From Periplaneta americana (taxonomy: Eukaryota > Arthropoda > Insecta > Blattodea > Blattidae): a stretch of DNA of 64,000 bases. A program made the translations under genes and the position numbers. The notes beneath the pieces were generated by a model that was given only the letters and a program-made list of their open reading frames with translations, did not search any database and was not told where the DNA came from. Where the stretch lies: assembly GCF_040183065.1 (NCBI RefSeq), contig NC_091123.1, positions 13,973,501-14,037,500 of the forward strand, given 5' to 3'. Below, one piece after another: positions 32,889 through 43,867 of the stretch (positions within the stretch are counted from its first letter, which is position 1; each line of letters starts with the position of its first letter).

Positions 32889-33370
32889 AACTTTTATGCT
32901 CGACCATGCCGAAATGTAGTAATTATACACCTGGTAGCAGTCCTTTAATGCATGTCATTAAAGTACACCTATTCATTAAAGTTCAGGTTTTCGATTATTC
33001 TCGGATATGCAATCGAAAGACGAGGGAAACGTCACGGAGGCTGGAAATCCAATACTGTCGCAGAAGGTTATGTGCTGTTACTATAATAATTAGCGTTAAT
33101 TGTAAATAATATTCAAATAAATTCAATTTGTCATCTTGTTTTTTCAATTCTAAATAAATTTCCAGGTTATATCAAAATTAGTTCATGTTACATTACATCA
33201 AGGTCAATGACATTATTGTTCCTCGGAAAAAATCAATACTTTCGCGTCTGCGCACATCTCACAATTTAAGAGCTATGAACAAGGTCACTTCCGATCTTCT
33301 GCCAGATACATATAAAATGAATATTTCCGAATAATTTCAAGTTAGAAATATGGTCGAGCATAAAAAGTCG
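32889..33370. mobile_element. Inverted-repeat element, ACTTTTTATGCTCGACCAT ends
   Basis: ACTTTTATGCTCGACCAT at the left and ATGGTCGAGCATAAAAAGT at the right are inverse complements with one base difference. The 482-bp interior has no protein motif; a 67-codon frame at 32906 is unremarkable. Confidence 0.72.
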
Positions 33371-33384
33371 TATGAAACTTGCTT

Positions 33385-33480
33385 ATAATGATAATTAAGA
33401 CGCTCGTATGAAAATTATGAAACTCGCTTGCGCTCGTTTCATAAACAAACATACTTGCGTCTTAATTACTATCATTATAG
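33385..33480. repeat. Hairpin of about 27-bp arms
   Basis: ATAATGATAATTAAGACGC and GCGTCTTAATTACTATCATTAT pair around a centre containing GAAACTCGCTTGCGCTCG. It could be a small foldback element. Confidence 0.65.
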
Positions 33481-33489
33481 GCTCGTTGC

Positions 33490-34560
33490 ATAATGTACTA
33501 TTAATTCTATGCTGTGAATAAAGCCATTGTTTAGGTTGCTAAGGACGATGAAATAAGACAGTTTAGATACCAGTCATGGATAAAACAAATTTGTCACACA
33601 TGTGTATACAGATTGCATTAAATTACTAGTTATATTAGTTTAGTCCCGTTTGAAGTGTTGTTCAGCTTCAAAATGTTAAAACAAGTAGGTGCTATTCTAA
33701 AATATAAAACATGTTAAATTGCGAGTAAGATGCGTGTGAAGGATTATTAATAAGTATGTAAACTGAACGCATGTGTAAGGAATGACAAATGATACTTTCT
33801 AATAAAAGTATATTTTCTGCTTCTGTTTATGTGTGCATGCGTTTGGAAGGGAGATGGTGATGACGTGTGTGTGTGCAGAGCGGAAAACAACGTAGCTCGA
33901 CTGTGAAATATGATCTAAGAATGATGTGTAGTTCTGCAGAATATATATGTTTATATTTTTTCCGGTTTGCAGCGATGTCTTTAATATAGATGCAAAAATT
34001 GAGAACTTATGAAAATAAATATGAAAGGGGCTGCTGGAATATGAGTAGGCCTAATAAAAGTGTTGGTTCTATTTAATTACATCCCTTTAGTGTGTAGTAT
34101 GTAAAATGAAAACGCGTTTTCTTACTTGGGTAGAGAGCAAATTACTTCATTTATATATAATTTTTACAATAATTAAGGAAGGTAAAACATAAACAGAACT
34201 CTGATAGCATAATGAAGAGCTGAGTTGTTACAATGCGCATAAAAACGCTTACTGAGAAAGTAAATTTCATGTAGAAAACAGCGTTTATTTACGGTACCTA
34301 CTTTTTGTATGAAGTACGAAGAGAAAGTACTGTGATGTATCACAAAACCGATTTACAGGTTTCTTCTAAGGTGAACATTTTCAGTATGCATTATGTATAT
34401 CTGCCTGTTTGTCACATGTGTGAACAACATTTTTTCCTAAACTGTTGGACGGATTTTATTCTTATTCAGTATCTACTAGTTAATTTATCCAGTGATATTA
34501 CACTTGAAATATAGTCCTCTTTAATAAAAATGTGCCAGGAATATAATTATAATAATCATT
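33490..34560. other. Unassigned stretch
   Basis: No gene, repeat pair or tRNA-like head recognised in about 1.07 kb. Open frame 34305-34514 (+) has no motif. Confidence 0.4.
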
Positions 34561-34562
34561 TT

Positions 34563-34622
34563 CATGGCCAGTTTCAGCTTTGTATCAGCCATCATCAAAA
34601 CTGGCTGACACAAAGCTGAAAC
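34563..34622. repeat. Hairpin, 23-bp arms
   Basis: GGCCAGTTTCAGCTTTGTAT pairs with CACAAAGCTGAAACTAG across an 11-base loop containing ATCATCAAAAC, with a few mismatches. Function unknown. Confidence 0.7.
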
Positions 34623-34869
34623 TAGTGAACTAGATAATTTACAACTTAGTTTTCATTTTAGCACATGGAAGTGGTTATTATAACTTTATTTGTAAGTGAC
34701 ATAAAATGTTAAAAGTATGCATTCAAAATGTAAAAATGCACATTTCTACTTGAAATCGAAAACAAAGGAATAGCGATTTACTCGAAATCGGATACACTGG
34801 GTGAACAGATTGTACAGAAACTGCATCGCGGCAACCAGACTGTCGACCGATCCGATCGCAGGCTCCGGC

Positions 34870-35180
34870 TACTCAAAGAAACACAGTAGAATGAAAACAA
34901 GAGAAAGAAGCACAGTACAATTATAAACGAAGAGATGAAAATTAAAGAAGCTATGTTACAAGAAAATGAAACGGTAAAATTTGAAGACAAGAGAAGAAAA
35001 TTAAGTAGAATTACAGAATAAGAGGAAGAAACTAAGTACAATTATTACGAAACAAGAGAAATAAATAGTACAATTACAATACAAGAGAAAGAAACTAAAT
35101 AAAATTACAAAATAAGAGAAAATTAAGTGTAATTACAAAACAAAAGAAGGAAACACAGTACAATAATAACAAAACAAAGA
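34870..35180. repeat. Degenerate minisatellite, roughly 37-bp units
   Basis: Repeated AGAGAAAGAA / AGAAGAAA, ACTAAGTACAATTA and ACAAAACAAGAG blocks in order, at least seven times, with frequent indels. The purine-rich strand is the plus strand. A 3' boundary lies just before the SINE-B at 35203. Confidence 0.75.
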
Positions 35181-35202
35181 ATGGATTGTCTATCCCTATG
35201 TA

Positions 35203-35409
35203 AAAAAAATATGGTTTATTAACGACGCTCGCAATTGCCGAGGGTATATCAGCGTCGCCGGTGTGTCGGAATTTTCTCCCGCCGGAGTTCTAGTGACATG
35301 AGCCTGTCGCACTTAAGCACACTTACATGCCGTCGCCCTGAGCCGGGATCGAACTCGCAATCTCGGGCACAGAAGGCCAGCGCTATACCAACTGCACCAC
35401 TCACAGTGA
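35203..35409 (-). mobile_element. SINE-B with 13-bp TSD (one mismatch)
   Basis: Tail at left (A-run, then TATGGTTTATTAACGACGC), head at right with B box GAGTTCGATCCCGG. CTATCCCTATGTA (35190-35202) and CTATCTCTATGTA (35410-35422) flank it. The head A box is mutated. Confidence 0.88.
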
Positions 35410-35699
35410 CTATCTCTATGTATAGTGTTAACTTATTACTAGACTTCGTGGAATTGCTACGAGAATCGTAAGGTTTACTGTGCACGCGGTATAGACTGTA
35501 TGAGAAGGAGACGTGCAACGGATGGAATATGCCTCTGATGTAAACACTGAGCAGTATACTGCGGTTACAATAAACCTGTGTCCTGCATTCAAGAAATATA
35601 ATGAATGATCATTAAAATAGGAAATGTCTAAACATGTAAATACACAATTATTTTATAGTGAGATATATTAACTCTTAAAATTTAATGTAAGATACTCAC

Positions 35700-36335
35700 A
35701 TCATCCTTGAATATGTGCATTGCAGTGAAGAGTTACGTACATTTTGAGCGACTCCAAAGTGAACCTCCTCCGATGGTCACTCAAACAGTTTTTATATTGG
35801 GAAAATGTACGTTCAAATCACACGATGTAATAGATGCATATTTGAAGAACGGAAAGTCACTACTTTTTAGTACACCAACTTTAGACGTCTTGTCGTGACC
35901 TGATAGTACATCATTTATAATACGAAGTTGTGAATGGGCAGAATTTTTAGCAATAATGTTTCTCAACTTACATTTCACTTTTTCTAAAATTAGTGAATTG
36001 TTATTTTGGATAACGGTTTGTGATACTTTATACACTATATTAAGGGCTTCGGAGAGTTGTAGTTTAGACGATTCTAACAGGGTGATGCTTTGGACACGAT
36101 TTTAAAATTAGAATCAATGAACAGAATATCTTCCAATAGCTGTTCAGAAGGCAATGATTTTACAGCTGCAACAGCGGAACTGTCTGTGCTATCCAATGCA
36201 TAAATTACCTCCATTATTTTGCCGTAATATTCTGCATAATAATTAACATCATCCAATCACGTTTTCCAACGGGTCAAGACTGGCTGCAGGGGTAAGGGTA
36301 TTCCAGGGGCAATTGTTTGGAACAGCAACATTGTC
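35700..36335 (-). pseudogene. hAT transposase C-terminal remnant
   Basis: Minus-strand reading gives IAPGIPLPLQPVLTRWKT (36270-36325), a stop where the family has Trp, DDVNYYAEYYGKIMEVI, SLPSEQLLEDILFIDSNF, a frameshift near 36080, then ESSKLQLSEALNIVYKVSQT and KSSDFPFFKYASITSCDL. The last block is the hAT dimerisation region (FKYAPITSCDVERSF in relatives). It is a different hAT lineage from the remnant at 8020. No termini were found, so the element limits are unknown. Confidence 0.72.
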
Positions 36336-36849
36336 ATTGTAGTATGTTTGATTGAATTCTTGTCTGCACTGAACAAATGTTAAGCTTTGACTATTCCAAC
36401 CACAGTAATGCAAACACATGTGCTTACATAGGTATACATTAGCTGTAGCTGCTCTATCTATTTGGACCGGTCACAACTCTTAACATGAACTGCTTATACT
36501 ACGAGACTGGGCGGTCACTCACCTACTCTATACTACCGTACATCGGCAACCTGATTGCATGCTGCGTGTGGCAATTCAACGAAGTCTACTTATTACTATG
36601 CAGGGTCTGATTATCGCTTTATTGAACGTTACGAAAATGTAATAGTTGATTAGAAATCGGTGGATAGTGTTTCCACATCGTAAGATCCTGCTATAGCGCG
36701 AACAAGCATTCGACCGTATCGGCGAAATACTGAACTAAAAATGTCTTACGCAATTCTTGACAATTGTAGAGAGCATGTAACATCAGATCTGACAACCTAA
36801 GGGAGATGAAGTGCGGAAGACGGAGTTTTAGTAGCAGATAATAATGATA
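36336..36849. other. Unassigned stretch
   Basis: Upstream of the hAT remnant on its strand; may hold more of the element, but nothing further is legible. Confidence 0.35.

Positions 36850-36901
<52 letters not shown>
36850..36901. repeat. (ATA)n microsatellite, left of LINE-1
   Basis: About 17 units, immediately before the LINE-1 fragment at 36903. Confidence 0.95.
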
Positions 36902-36902
<1 letters not shown>

Positions 36903-36904
<2 letters not shown>

Positions 36905-37401
36905 GCTTACAAATATCTTTTAAGGAACCCGCAGGTTCATTGCCGCTCTCACATAAGCCCGCCATCGGTCCCTATCCTGTGCAAGATTAATCCAATCTCT
37001 CTCATCATATCCGACCTCCCTCAAATACATTTTAATATTATCCTCCCATCTACGTCTCGGCCTCCCGAAAGGTCTAATACTCTATATGCATTTCTGGATT
37101 CGCCCATACATGCTACATGCCCTACCCATCTCAAACGTCTGGATTTAATGTTCCCAATTATGTCAGATGAAGAGTACAATGCGTGCAGTTCTGTGTTGTG
37201 TAACTTTCTCCATTCTCCTGTAACTTCATCCCTCTTAGCCCCAAATATTCTCCTAAGAACCTTATTCTCAAACACTCTTAATCTCTGTTCCTCTCTCAAA
37301 GTGAGAGTCCAAGTTTCACAACCATATAGAACAACCGGTAATATAACTGTTTTATAAATTCTAACTTTCAAATTTTTTGACAGCAGACTAGATGACAAAA
37401 G
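36903..37401 (-). mobile_element. LINE-1 3' fragment between two (AAT)n arrays
   Basis: Minus strand: [62 protein letters not shown], then an internal deletion of about 32 bp near 37071 that removes most of GRPEGKRPLG and shifts the frame. Short CTTAC tail at 36907. The 5' end stops exactly where the second array begins. Confidence 0.88.
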
Positions 37402-37404
37402 AAG

Positions 37405-37405
<1 letters not shown>

Positions 37406-37475
<70 letters not shown>
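37406..37475. repeat. (ATT)n microsatellite, right of LINE-1
   Basis: About 23 units on the opposite strand sense to the left array. The apparent poly-Asn start of the overlapping open frame comes from this array. Confidence 0.95.
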
Positions 37476-37476
37476 A

Positions 37477-38773
37477 CACGAAAATTATGCTGTCACTACA
37501 TATAGAGTTAAGAAATTATTACTATAAAAGAACTTTTATGATATTCATGACTAGATCAAAGGCGGACATCTGACCTCAGATCGAAATTTAGATAGCTGTG
37601 GATTTTTATACAATTTTTCATGCTCTTTCCAGTTATAATGAAACCATATGCAAACTCTAACACTACATGTATACAATAAATTCTGTTAAATACTATAAAG
37701 AACACTGTGAAACAAAAAATTGCCTCTAGGTCAAAACTATGGAGACGACAGATGTCCGTCTTTGATATTAAACTACTCAGTTGGTAAGTAACTTAATGCG
37801 ATAATTTTATACCGTACTGAGAAATTCTGTTTGTTATATATTTTGCTGAATGGTGTAAAGAAATAAACAAAAAAAAAAACTAAAATACAAATTCTGGAGA
37901 TTTTGTCAGTGCGAAAGAGCGGAAGTTGCGATTTAATTGCGGGTGACTCGCGCATTATGCATAATAGTTGGTAGGCCTGTAATCTAACTACAAACTGATG
38001 ACAACGAACCTACAGCAGCGACCTGCTTCCGATACAGCTCGTTGCTTAGCAGCACAGTTCCAACGAAAACAGTAGAAAGTTTTATGTTACATGTAAACAT
38101 GTTCCTTACCACATTTGCCGTGGAATATCATAGAATTTATACCTTATTTAAAGATAGTGCGGTGCACCAGTTTCTCGTTGTTTTCTTCACAGATGACAAG
38201 TAAGATCCTGGAGAGGTAGGACAGGGGGAAGAGATTACCTCTGCACTACCCGCCTCAACGTGTACTTGAATTTAAGACTCGTGCTCTAGCATGGGAATCT
38301 TGTTAAAACCAGACAGTCCATTGTCTGTTTTGTTTTACCGACCCCGCCAAGGGTCGATCGACTTTTGATTACCGTTTGGGGATGATATGTTTACTGTTGC
38401 AGGTACAGGGTGAACAGGAAAGAAAAACACTAACTGTTCGGCAGTCCTTGTTATTCAATATCTCTGGGGAAAGAGGAGACACGATTTTGTTTATAATGAT
38501 ATTATTGAAATAATTGAATTGACGTTAGTTCTGGTAAATAAATCATAATAAACAAATTCTTAGGAGACAAATTTTCTGTCATGATTTTTGCATTACTTCG
38601 ACTATTGCTAAAAAATACTAGTTAAGTAAATGTGTACATATAAAATAAATACATTGATAGATAAATAAATAAATAAATAATCAAATTGATTAATAAATTA
38701 ACAAAATAAATAAAATAAATAGGTAACTAATAAATAAGTAGGTAAATAGAAAAATAAATAAGGAAATAATTAA
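37477..38773. other. Unassigned stretch
   Basis: No gene or repeat pair recognised. The right 130 bp is rich in AAAT units. Confidence 0.4.
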
Positions 38774-39579
38774 GGGTATATGTACGTGAACGACCACAAA
38801 TATTATCAGAAAATGCAGGCTCTAAATTTATAAAATTTTATAAAAAATGAACTCACAATTGGAAAAAAATTACAAGGTAACACAACAAGACTTATTAGAA
38901 CTTAAAATGTCTGATAAAAGTATAAAACGGTTACTAATAATATTTTTCAAACCAGTTTTATCAGATTATGAAAAAAAAAGAAAAGGAAAGAAAAGCAAAC
39001 AAACAAACAAATTCTGCAGTTACATCATTTGGTAACCATAACATTTTTATGGTCTCTCTGACATCTTTAATATTTTTCCTGCATGTAATAAAAACTTATT
39101 TCTGAAAAGTAGACTACTCTCAGACATGTGGAGTTGTTTATTTTAATACAATTAATTTTTTATTTGTTCTGTACAAAATATATTAAAATTTACATAATAT
39201 TTTGTGACCTAATTTTTCTATTTTCAAAGAAATGGGGATTATTGTAGTCTACCTTTTGCGTAAATTCATGTTAAATCAGTGCACAACATTTCAGAATTTT
39301 ATCTCTAATGGTTGTGGAGTTATGAAATAATATGTGTGAAAACTTTCAAATTGTGGAAAATTTAATTTAAAGTAAAAAGTGGATTCTTAAAAATATTTTT
39401 AGTAGACCCCCTAACCTTTTTTATACTTTTATCAGATATTTAAGTTCTAATAAGTCTTGTTGTGGTACCTTGTAATTTTTGTCCAATTGTAAGTTCATTT
39501 CCTTATAAATTTTTATAAATTTAGAGCCTGCATTTTCTGATAATATTTGTGTTCGTTCACGTACATATACCCTTAAGTA
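38774..39579. mobile_element. Large inverted repeat, 170-bp arms
   Basis: AAGGGTATATGTACGTGAAC through about 38945 recurs as its reverse complement at about 39412-39579 with few differences, around a 465-bp spacer. AAAT-rich DNA lies on both sides (38640-38770, 39590-39680). Two open frames, one per arm, are the same peptide (KNYKV.QQDLLELK) read from each arm. No transposase. Confidence 0.85.
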
Positions 39580-40829
39580 CTCGTAAATAAGAAATAAACA
39601 AACAAACAAAAGAACAAACGAATGAACGAACAAACGAGTAAACAAGTAAATAATTAAATATATATGTAAATAAATAAATACCAGCTAGCAATCTGTGAGT
39701 TTATCGCTCATTTTCTCGAAACTGTATTTTCCAAAACTGTTTCAATCATATCTTCCACATTTTTTTTAGTTAATTACATAAAATTTGTCATAACCATTTG
39801 AATACGTCTTTGAAATCAGACTCTGAGGTACGAGGTCGGAAACGGCGATGTAACGTTTACAGGGTGATCCATTCTGACACTATAATTTGGTGACTTATAA
39901 CACGATTGAAGTAGATATGGTCTCGTTCGATCGGGTATACGACTACGATGTGAGAATGACCTTGGTATGAACCCGCGGTGACTTGCGGCCATTTTGGACG
40001 TGTGCGAAAATTTCCGGGCCGTAGAAATATATTTCGTGACTTCGATGTGCCAGCGTCCTGATTTTGGTGCCAAAGAAAAAATCTCGTCTATACAGAATAT
40101 GTCGATTTAGAACAGACATATTCAACGTAAAACCCACGGCTATGTCCCCGACACAGCTCAGCAAATTGTAACTCAATTTTTATTCTATTTTTAATAGGAA
40201 ATAAAACAAATCATTTGAAAATGTAAATGTATGAAAACATAATTTTTCTTCCCTTTGCAGTGTAGATATTCTGTCAATTGTGCTAGGCTTGTTAATATGA
40301 GTTACCATAAGGCAAAAAGAATTACTAAAAAATATAAAAAATCTTGGATATAATTTTTTTAAAGAACACCTGGTACAAATCCGAAAATAAAAATTTTGAA
40401 ACTTCACAGTTGAAAATCTCCCCCGAATAAGGATGTACCAAATAAACCTGTAATTCACTTTTCAGGAGAAAGGAAAATAATTTCAAGGGCATATTTCGTT
40501 AGGCCTAAATTTAATAGCCGAACCATTTAAATAATCAAGGATACAAGTTTGTTCAGCTATCGGGTGCAATAATTTATTATTATAAATGAATGCTATGCAA
40601 TTATTTTTCAACCTGTTACATATTTCATTAATTTGATGTTACATCCTTTTTCCTCGGACGTCTTCAATTCCTAAAACTTTTTATGCAGGCAAAAATTTCC
40701 TCTTTTAGTTTCAAGATCAATTTTCAGGCATCGGGTATATAAAATTTCATGGAAATAGAGCTTAAGGATATGAAAGAATGAAATTTATTAAACAGATTTA
40801 TAATAGTGGAAGTTGTAAACCCTTAATTA

Positions 40830-40832
<3 letters not shown>
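39580..40832. other. Mostly unassigned; one terminus-like fragment
   Basis: AAAT-rich start. ACAGGGTGATCCATTCTGAC at 39858-39877 resembles a Tc1/mariner terminus, but I found no partner. Several minus-strand open frames (39816-40458) have no motif. Confidence 0.4.
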
Positions 40833-40871
<39 letters not shown>

Positions 40872-41492
40872 GTCCTTGCAGGTATTAGGCCTAGTGGCCT
40901 GTTACGGTCTCCGTCCCTCTTTTCAGGGGGCGTCCCAAAGATCGTCTTCATATGGTATATAGCGGAGAATTTGTCTTGGGAATCTGGAACGGTCCATCCT
41001 ATTGACATGGTTAAGCCATTTTTGTCTATAGTTGTTGAGATGTTCATAAATAGGTGTAATTTCCAATTATTTTGTAATTAGTTAATTCCTTTTGTGGTCA
41101 AGTAAGCTGTAGCCGGCAGTTGTTAGGCTTTGAACATCTGAGTTTCGGACAGTCCAGGCCTCACTACCATACATGAGGACAGGTCTTGCTAGAACTTTAT
41201 ATGCTTTTAACCTGGTATGTTTTTGGGTTTTCGTGGTTGTGAAAACCTGGTTGATGGTTCTTAAGGCTCCATTAAAATGTTGAATATTTTTAGGTATATC
41301 AGTAACAGGTAAATATGTCAAATTATAACCTGAATATTTAAATGAGTTTACCTGTTCTAACGTATGGGTTCCAATGCAAATTTTACTCCTAACTGGCTAT
41401 TTACCTTGGAACGCCATATTTTTTTTATGTTTGGGGAAATTTTCATATTGAAATTTTGTGCTATTATATTCAGGTGATATATAATTAAAAAT
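40833..41492 (-). mobile_element. LINE-2 3' fragment with (GAT)n tail
   Basis: A second non-LTR family. Minus strand: IIAQNFNMKISPN, ICIGTHTLEQVNSFKYSGY, ALRTINQVFTTTKTQKHTRL, YKVLARPVLMYGSEAWTV, then after a frameshift WLNHVNRMDRSRFPRQILRY. These are the regions after the RT catalytic site and the C-terminal block of LINE proteins. The 3' end runs into CCTGCAAGGAC and a (GAT)n tail (CAT units, 40834-40872 on the plus strand). Frame broken at least three times. Confidence 0.78.
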
Positions 41493-42119
41493 AGGACATA
41501 TTAATTTTTAAATGAACGTGAATGGTTATAGTTTCATATGCATTTCTCTGGTATGTATTTGTTCATTGATATTGAGTACGAAAAAAAATCTACCTACTAG
41601 TTAGAAGAAAATCGTTTTGCAGAGATAGGCGACATTTTTGAAACCATTTTCTGTACCAGGAATATTGAAAACTTGTATTTCCATTAAAACTGGAACTCAT
41701 TTCATTTTTAGCGTCAAATTCTATATGATAATAACAAAGGAAGAATATTGTTCATGTTACAGAATCAATGCATACAAGTTCAAGTTTTAATTTCGTACTT
41801 AGTTCAATATAGGTTTATAATGGGAACAGTTTTCCCTACTTTGTTTCTTTAAAGCTAATATTCATTCAGTCGTCAGGAATTTAAAAGCTTCTCTAGAAGA
41901 TTCTGAGAAAAGAGACAGATTCTGAGCTTCTACAGTAACTTGTCTATTGTTTCATTCGGAAGTTTGTTCATAATTTTACTTTAATTGGTTCTGTGTGAGT
42001 ATAGATGCAATAAATATTCTTGCTGTGTGTCTTAGTCTCTTTCGAATAATTTAGAACCAATTTGCAATGCAAATAAACTGCACTAAAAATTAATACTAAG
42101 TTCTGACAAGAAAAATATA
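41493..42119. other. Unassigned stretch between LINE-2 pieces
   Basis: Nothing recognised. It separates LINE-2 pieces of opposite orientation. Confidence 0.4.
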
Positions 42120-43090
42120 TTAACGAGAGGGTTGTTGTAAAAAAACTAATACTAAATTCTCACAGAGAGAAGATATTAACACGGGAGTATGGCAGGGTTG
42201 TTTGCTTTCGCCAACATTACTCAATATTTACATAAATGATAGTCTAAAAAAAGTGAGGATAATGAATAATGGAAGAATTCGAATTACTAGAGCGAAGAAA
42301 TCTTCAAACAAAACTTTTCGTAGATAACAAGATCATATCATATCAGATTCAGAAGATAATTTACAGATTGCAAGTCACAAATTAAAGAAAAATCTAAAAA
42401 GGTATGGCGTTTCGAGGTAAAAGTTCCAAGAGAAACAACAAAACATTAATTATCAACAAAATTATAGATCAAGTAAATACAGTGTGAATAATTTCAAGGG
42501 AAAAATTGTTTCGGGGCCGGGTATCGATCGCGGGACTTCTGACTAAACGTACCAGCGCTCTACTAACCAAGCTACCCAGGAACTCCAGCTGATACACTCT
42601 CAATTTTTCCTCTTATATCCACACAACTCGAGTGGGTTGACGAGACGCCAGAGACCCACATCGAGTGCACACAAACTCTGTGTGACTTGGAATTGTGGTT
42701 TTCTGTTAACGTGCCTACAGTAACGTATATATTATGCAAGTGTAGTTTTTCAGGTAACAGAGAAAACCACAATTCCAAGTCACACAGAGTTGTGTGCACT
42801 CGATGTGGGTCTCTGGCGTCTCATCAGCCCACGAGAGTTGTATGGATATAAAAGGAAAAATTCAGACTATATCAGGTGGAGTTCCTGGGTAGCTCAGTTG
42901 GTAGAGCGCTGGTACGTTCAACCAGAGGTCCGGGATCGATACCCCGCCCCGGAACTATTTTTCCCTTGAAATTATTCACATCTGCTTTACAGGGAGCTTT
43001 ACCTGAAAAACCAGATTTGTATAAATACAGTGTCTTTCATAAGTAGCTGATCACTCGAAAACTTTACCGACAGGAATAATTCTCGTACAT
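42120..43090 (+). mobile_element. LINE-2 reverse transcriptase fragment, split by a foldback
   Basis: Plus strand: WQGCLLSPTLLNIYINDSL (RT block before the catalytic site), a damaged ADD region read as FVDN / QDHIISDSEDNLQIASHKL across frames, LKRYGV, TLIINKIIDQVNTV. The sequence is interrupted by the inverted tRNA-like dimer (42486-43021) inside its target TAAATACAGTGT. Joining the flanks keeps a readable frame through QVNTVSFISS before the next stop. Ends near the mariner-like element at 43095. Confidence 0.68.
42486..43021 (+). mobile_element. Inverted tRNA-like dimer retroposon (copy 2, fullest)
   Basis: Arms of about 225 bp pair around a short centre (about 42725-42750). Left tRNA-like unit on the minus strand (about 42510-42585), right unit on the plus strand (about 42885-42956): TAGCTCAGTTGGTAGAGC, then GGGATCGATACCC. 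The acceptor-like GTTCCTG / CCGGAAC ends pair at six of seven positions. A tail of about 45 bp (ACAGGGAGCTTTACCTG..., ending GATTTGTA) is on the right only. TAAATACAGTGT stands at 42474-42485 and 43022-43033, a perfect 12-bp duplication. The one-sided tail and target duplication fit retroposition, not a cut-and-paste DNA element. Confidence 0.87.
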
Positions 43091-43094
43091 ATTA

Positions 43095-43867
43095 TATCGG
43101 GTGTTCCAAAAGTCCCTGCATTAAATTTAAGGAATGGAAGAAGAGGTAAAAAAAATCATTTTTGTCAGATAACTTAGTGTCGGCGTCACGCCCTTAGCCC
43201 GCTAGACAGCCTTAGAGTTGAGAGCGTTGCGTCACCTGAACCACGTCACCTTCTGGAAAGATCTGTTGGAGGATGTTCTCAAAGTGAGCATAATTGGCAT
43301 CTGAACAGAGTTCACAGTGACAATTGCCTGTCGGACTCGCTCTAAGACCCCAGGGATAACATGTATCGAGTCCGTTGCAGCTAAAATCCTATCTATTAGG
43401 TCTTCCTCAACATTTACAGGAGTGGCGTACCTTAACATACTTAGGTGGCCGCATAAGAAGAATTCCAGGCTAGTGAGATCAGGAGATCTAGATGGCCAAG
43501 TAACAGGTCCGCTTCTGCCAATCCACCAGACTGGAAAGTATTTGTCCAGGAACGCACGAACATTATGTGTGAAATGCTGTCGCTGGCCATCATGCTGCAA
43601 TCATATGCTTTGCCTTATCGCTAAGGGGACTCTTCCAGTAAAGGGGGGTGAGGGTTTCTTGGAAAGGTGCAGGTAGGTTTCGCCGTTGAGACGGGATGGA
43701 AGTAAGTTGGAACAGACTAGCGGATCAGTTGAATAAATAGCACTCTCCGCTCTAGTGCCGTCTAGTGGACTAACGGCGTAACCCCGATTCTAAGTTGTTC
43801 TGACAGAATATGTTTCTTCTACTATCAATTAAATTTAATACATGGAACTTCTGGGACACTCTGTATA
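43095..43867 (-). mobile_element. mariner-like element, internally deleted
   Basis: Terminal inverted repeats of about 32 bp: TATCGGGTGTTCCAAAAGTC at the left and, inversely, TACAGAGTGTCCCAGAAGTT at the right, both continuing ..GTATTAAATTTA-like. TA borders each end. The minus-strand frame 43232-43600 reads QHDGQRQHFTHNVRAFLDK (second catalytic Asp), WIGRSGPVTWPSRSPDLTSL (third acid, SPDLT), and LERVRQAIVTVN. Upstream LNGETYLH and an EVPLAIR-like block lie in other frames. The N-terminal DNA-binding part is missing. Confidence 0.85.

Noticed and set aside
37406..37479. Poly-asparagine protein start
   Set aside because: It is translation of an (AAT)n microsatellite adjoining a LINE-1 fragment. 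The poly-Asn frames at 45310, 45686 and 46562 are the same artefact.
38847..39645. Two similar small proteins (KNYKV.QQDLLELK)
   Set aside because: They are the two arms of one inverted repeat read on opposite strands, not paralogous genes.
39858..39880. ACAGGGTGATCC as the end of a Tc1/mariner element
   Set aside because: No inverted partner or transposase was found nearby; kept only as a terminus-like fragment. The same holds for 62713.
43317..43676. 119-codon plus-strand ORF
   Set aside because: It is the antisense shadow of the mariner-like transposase remnant on the minus strand.
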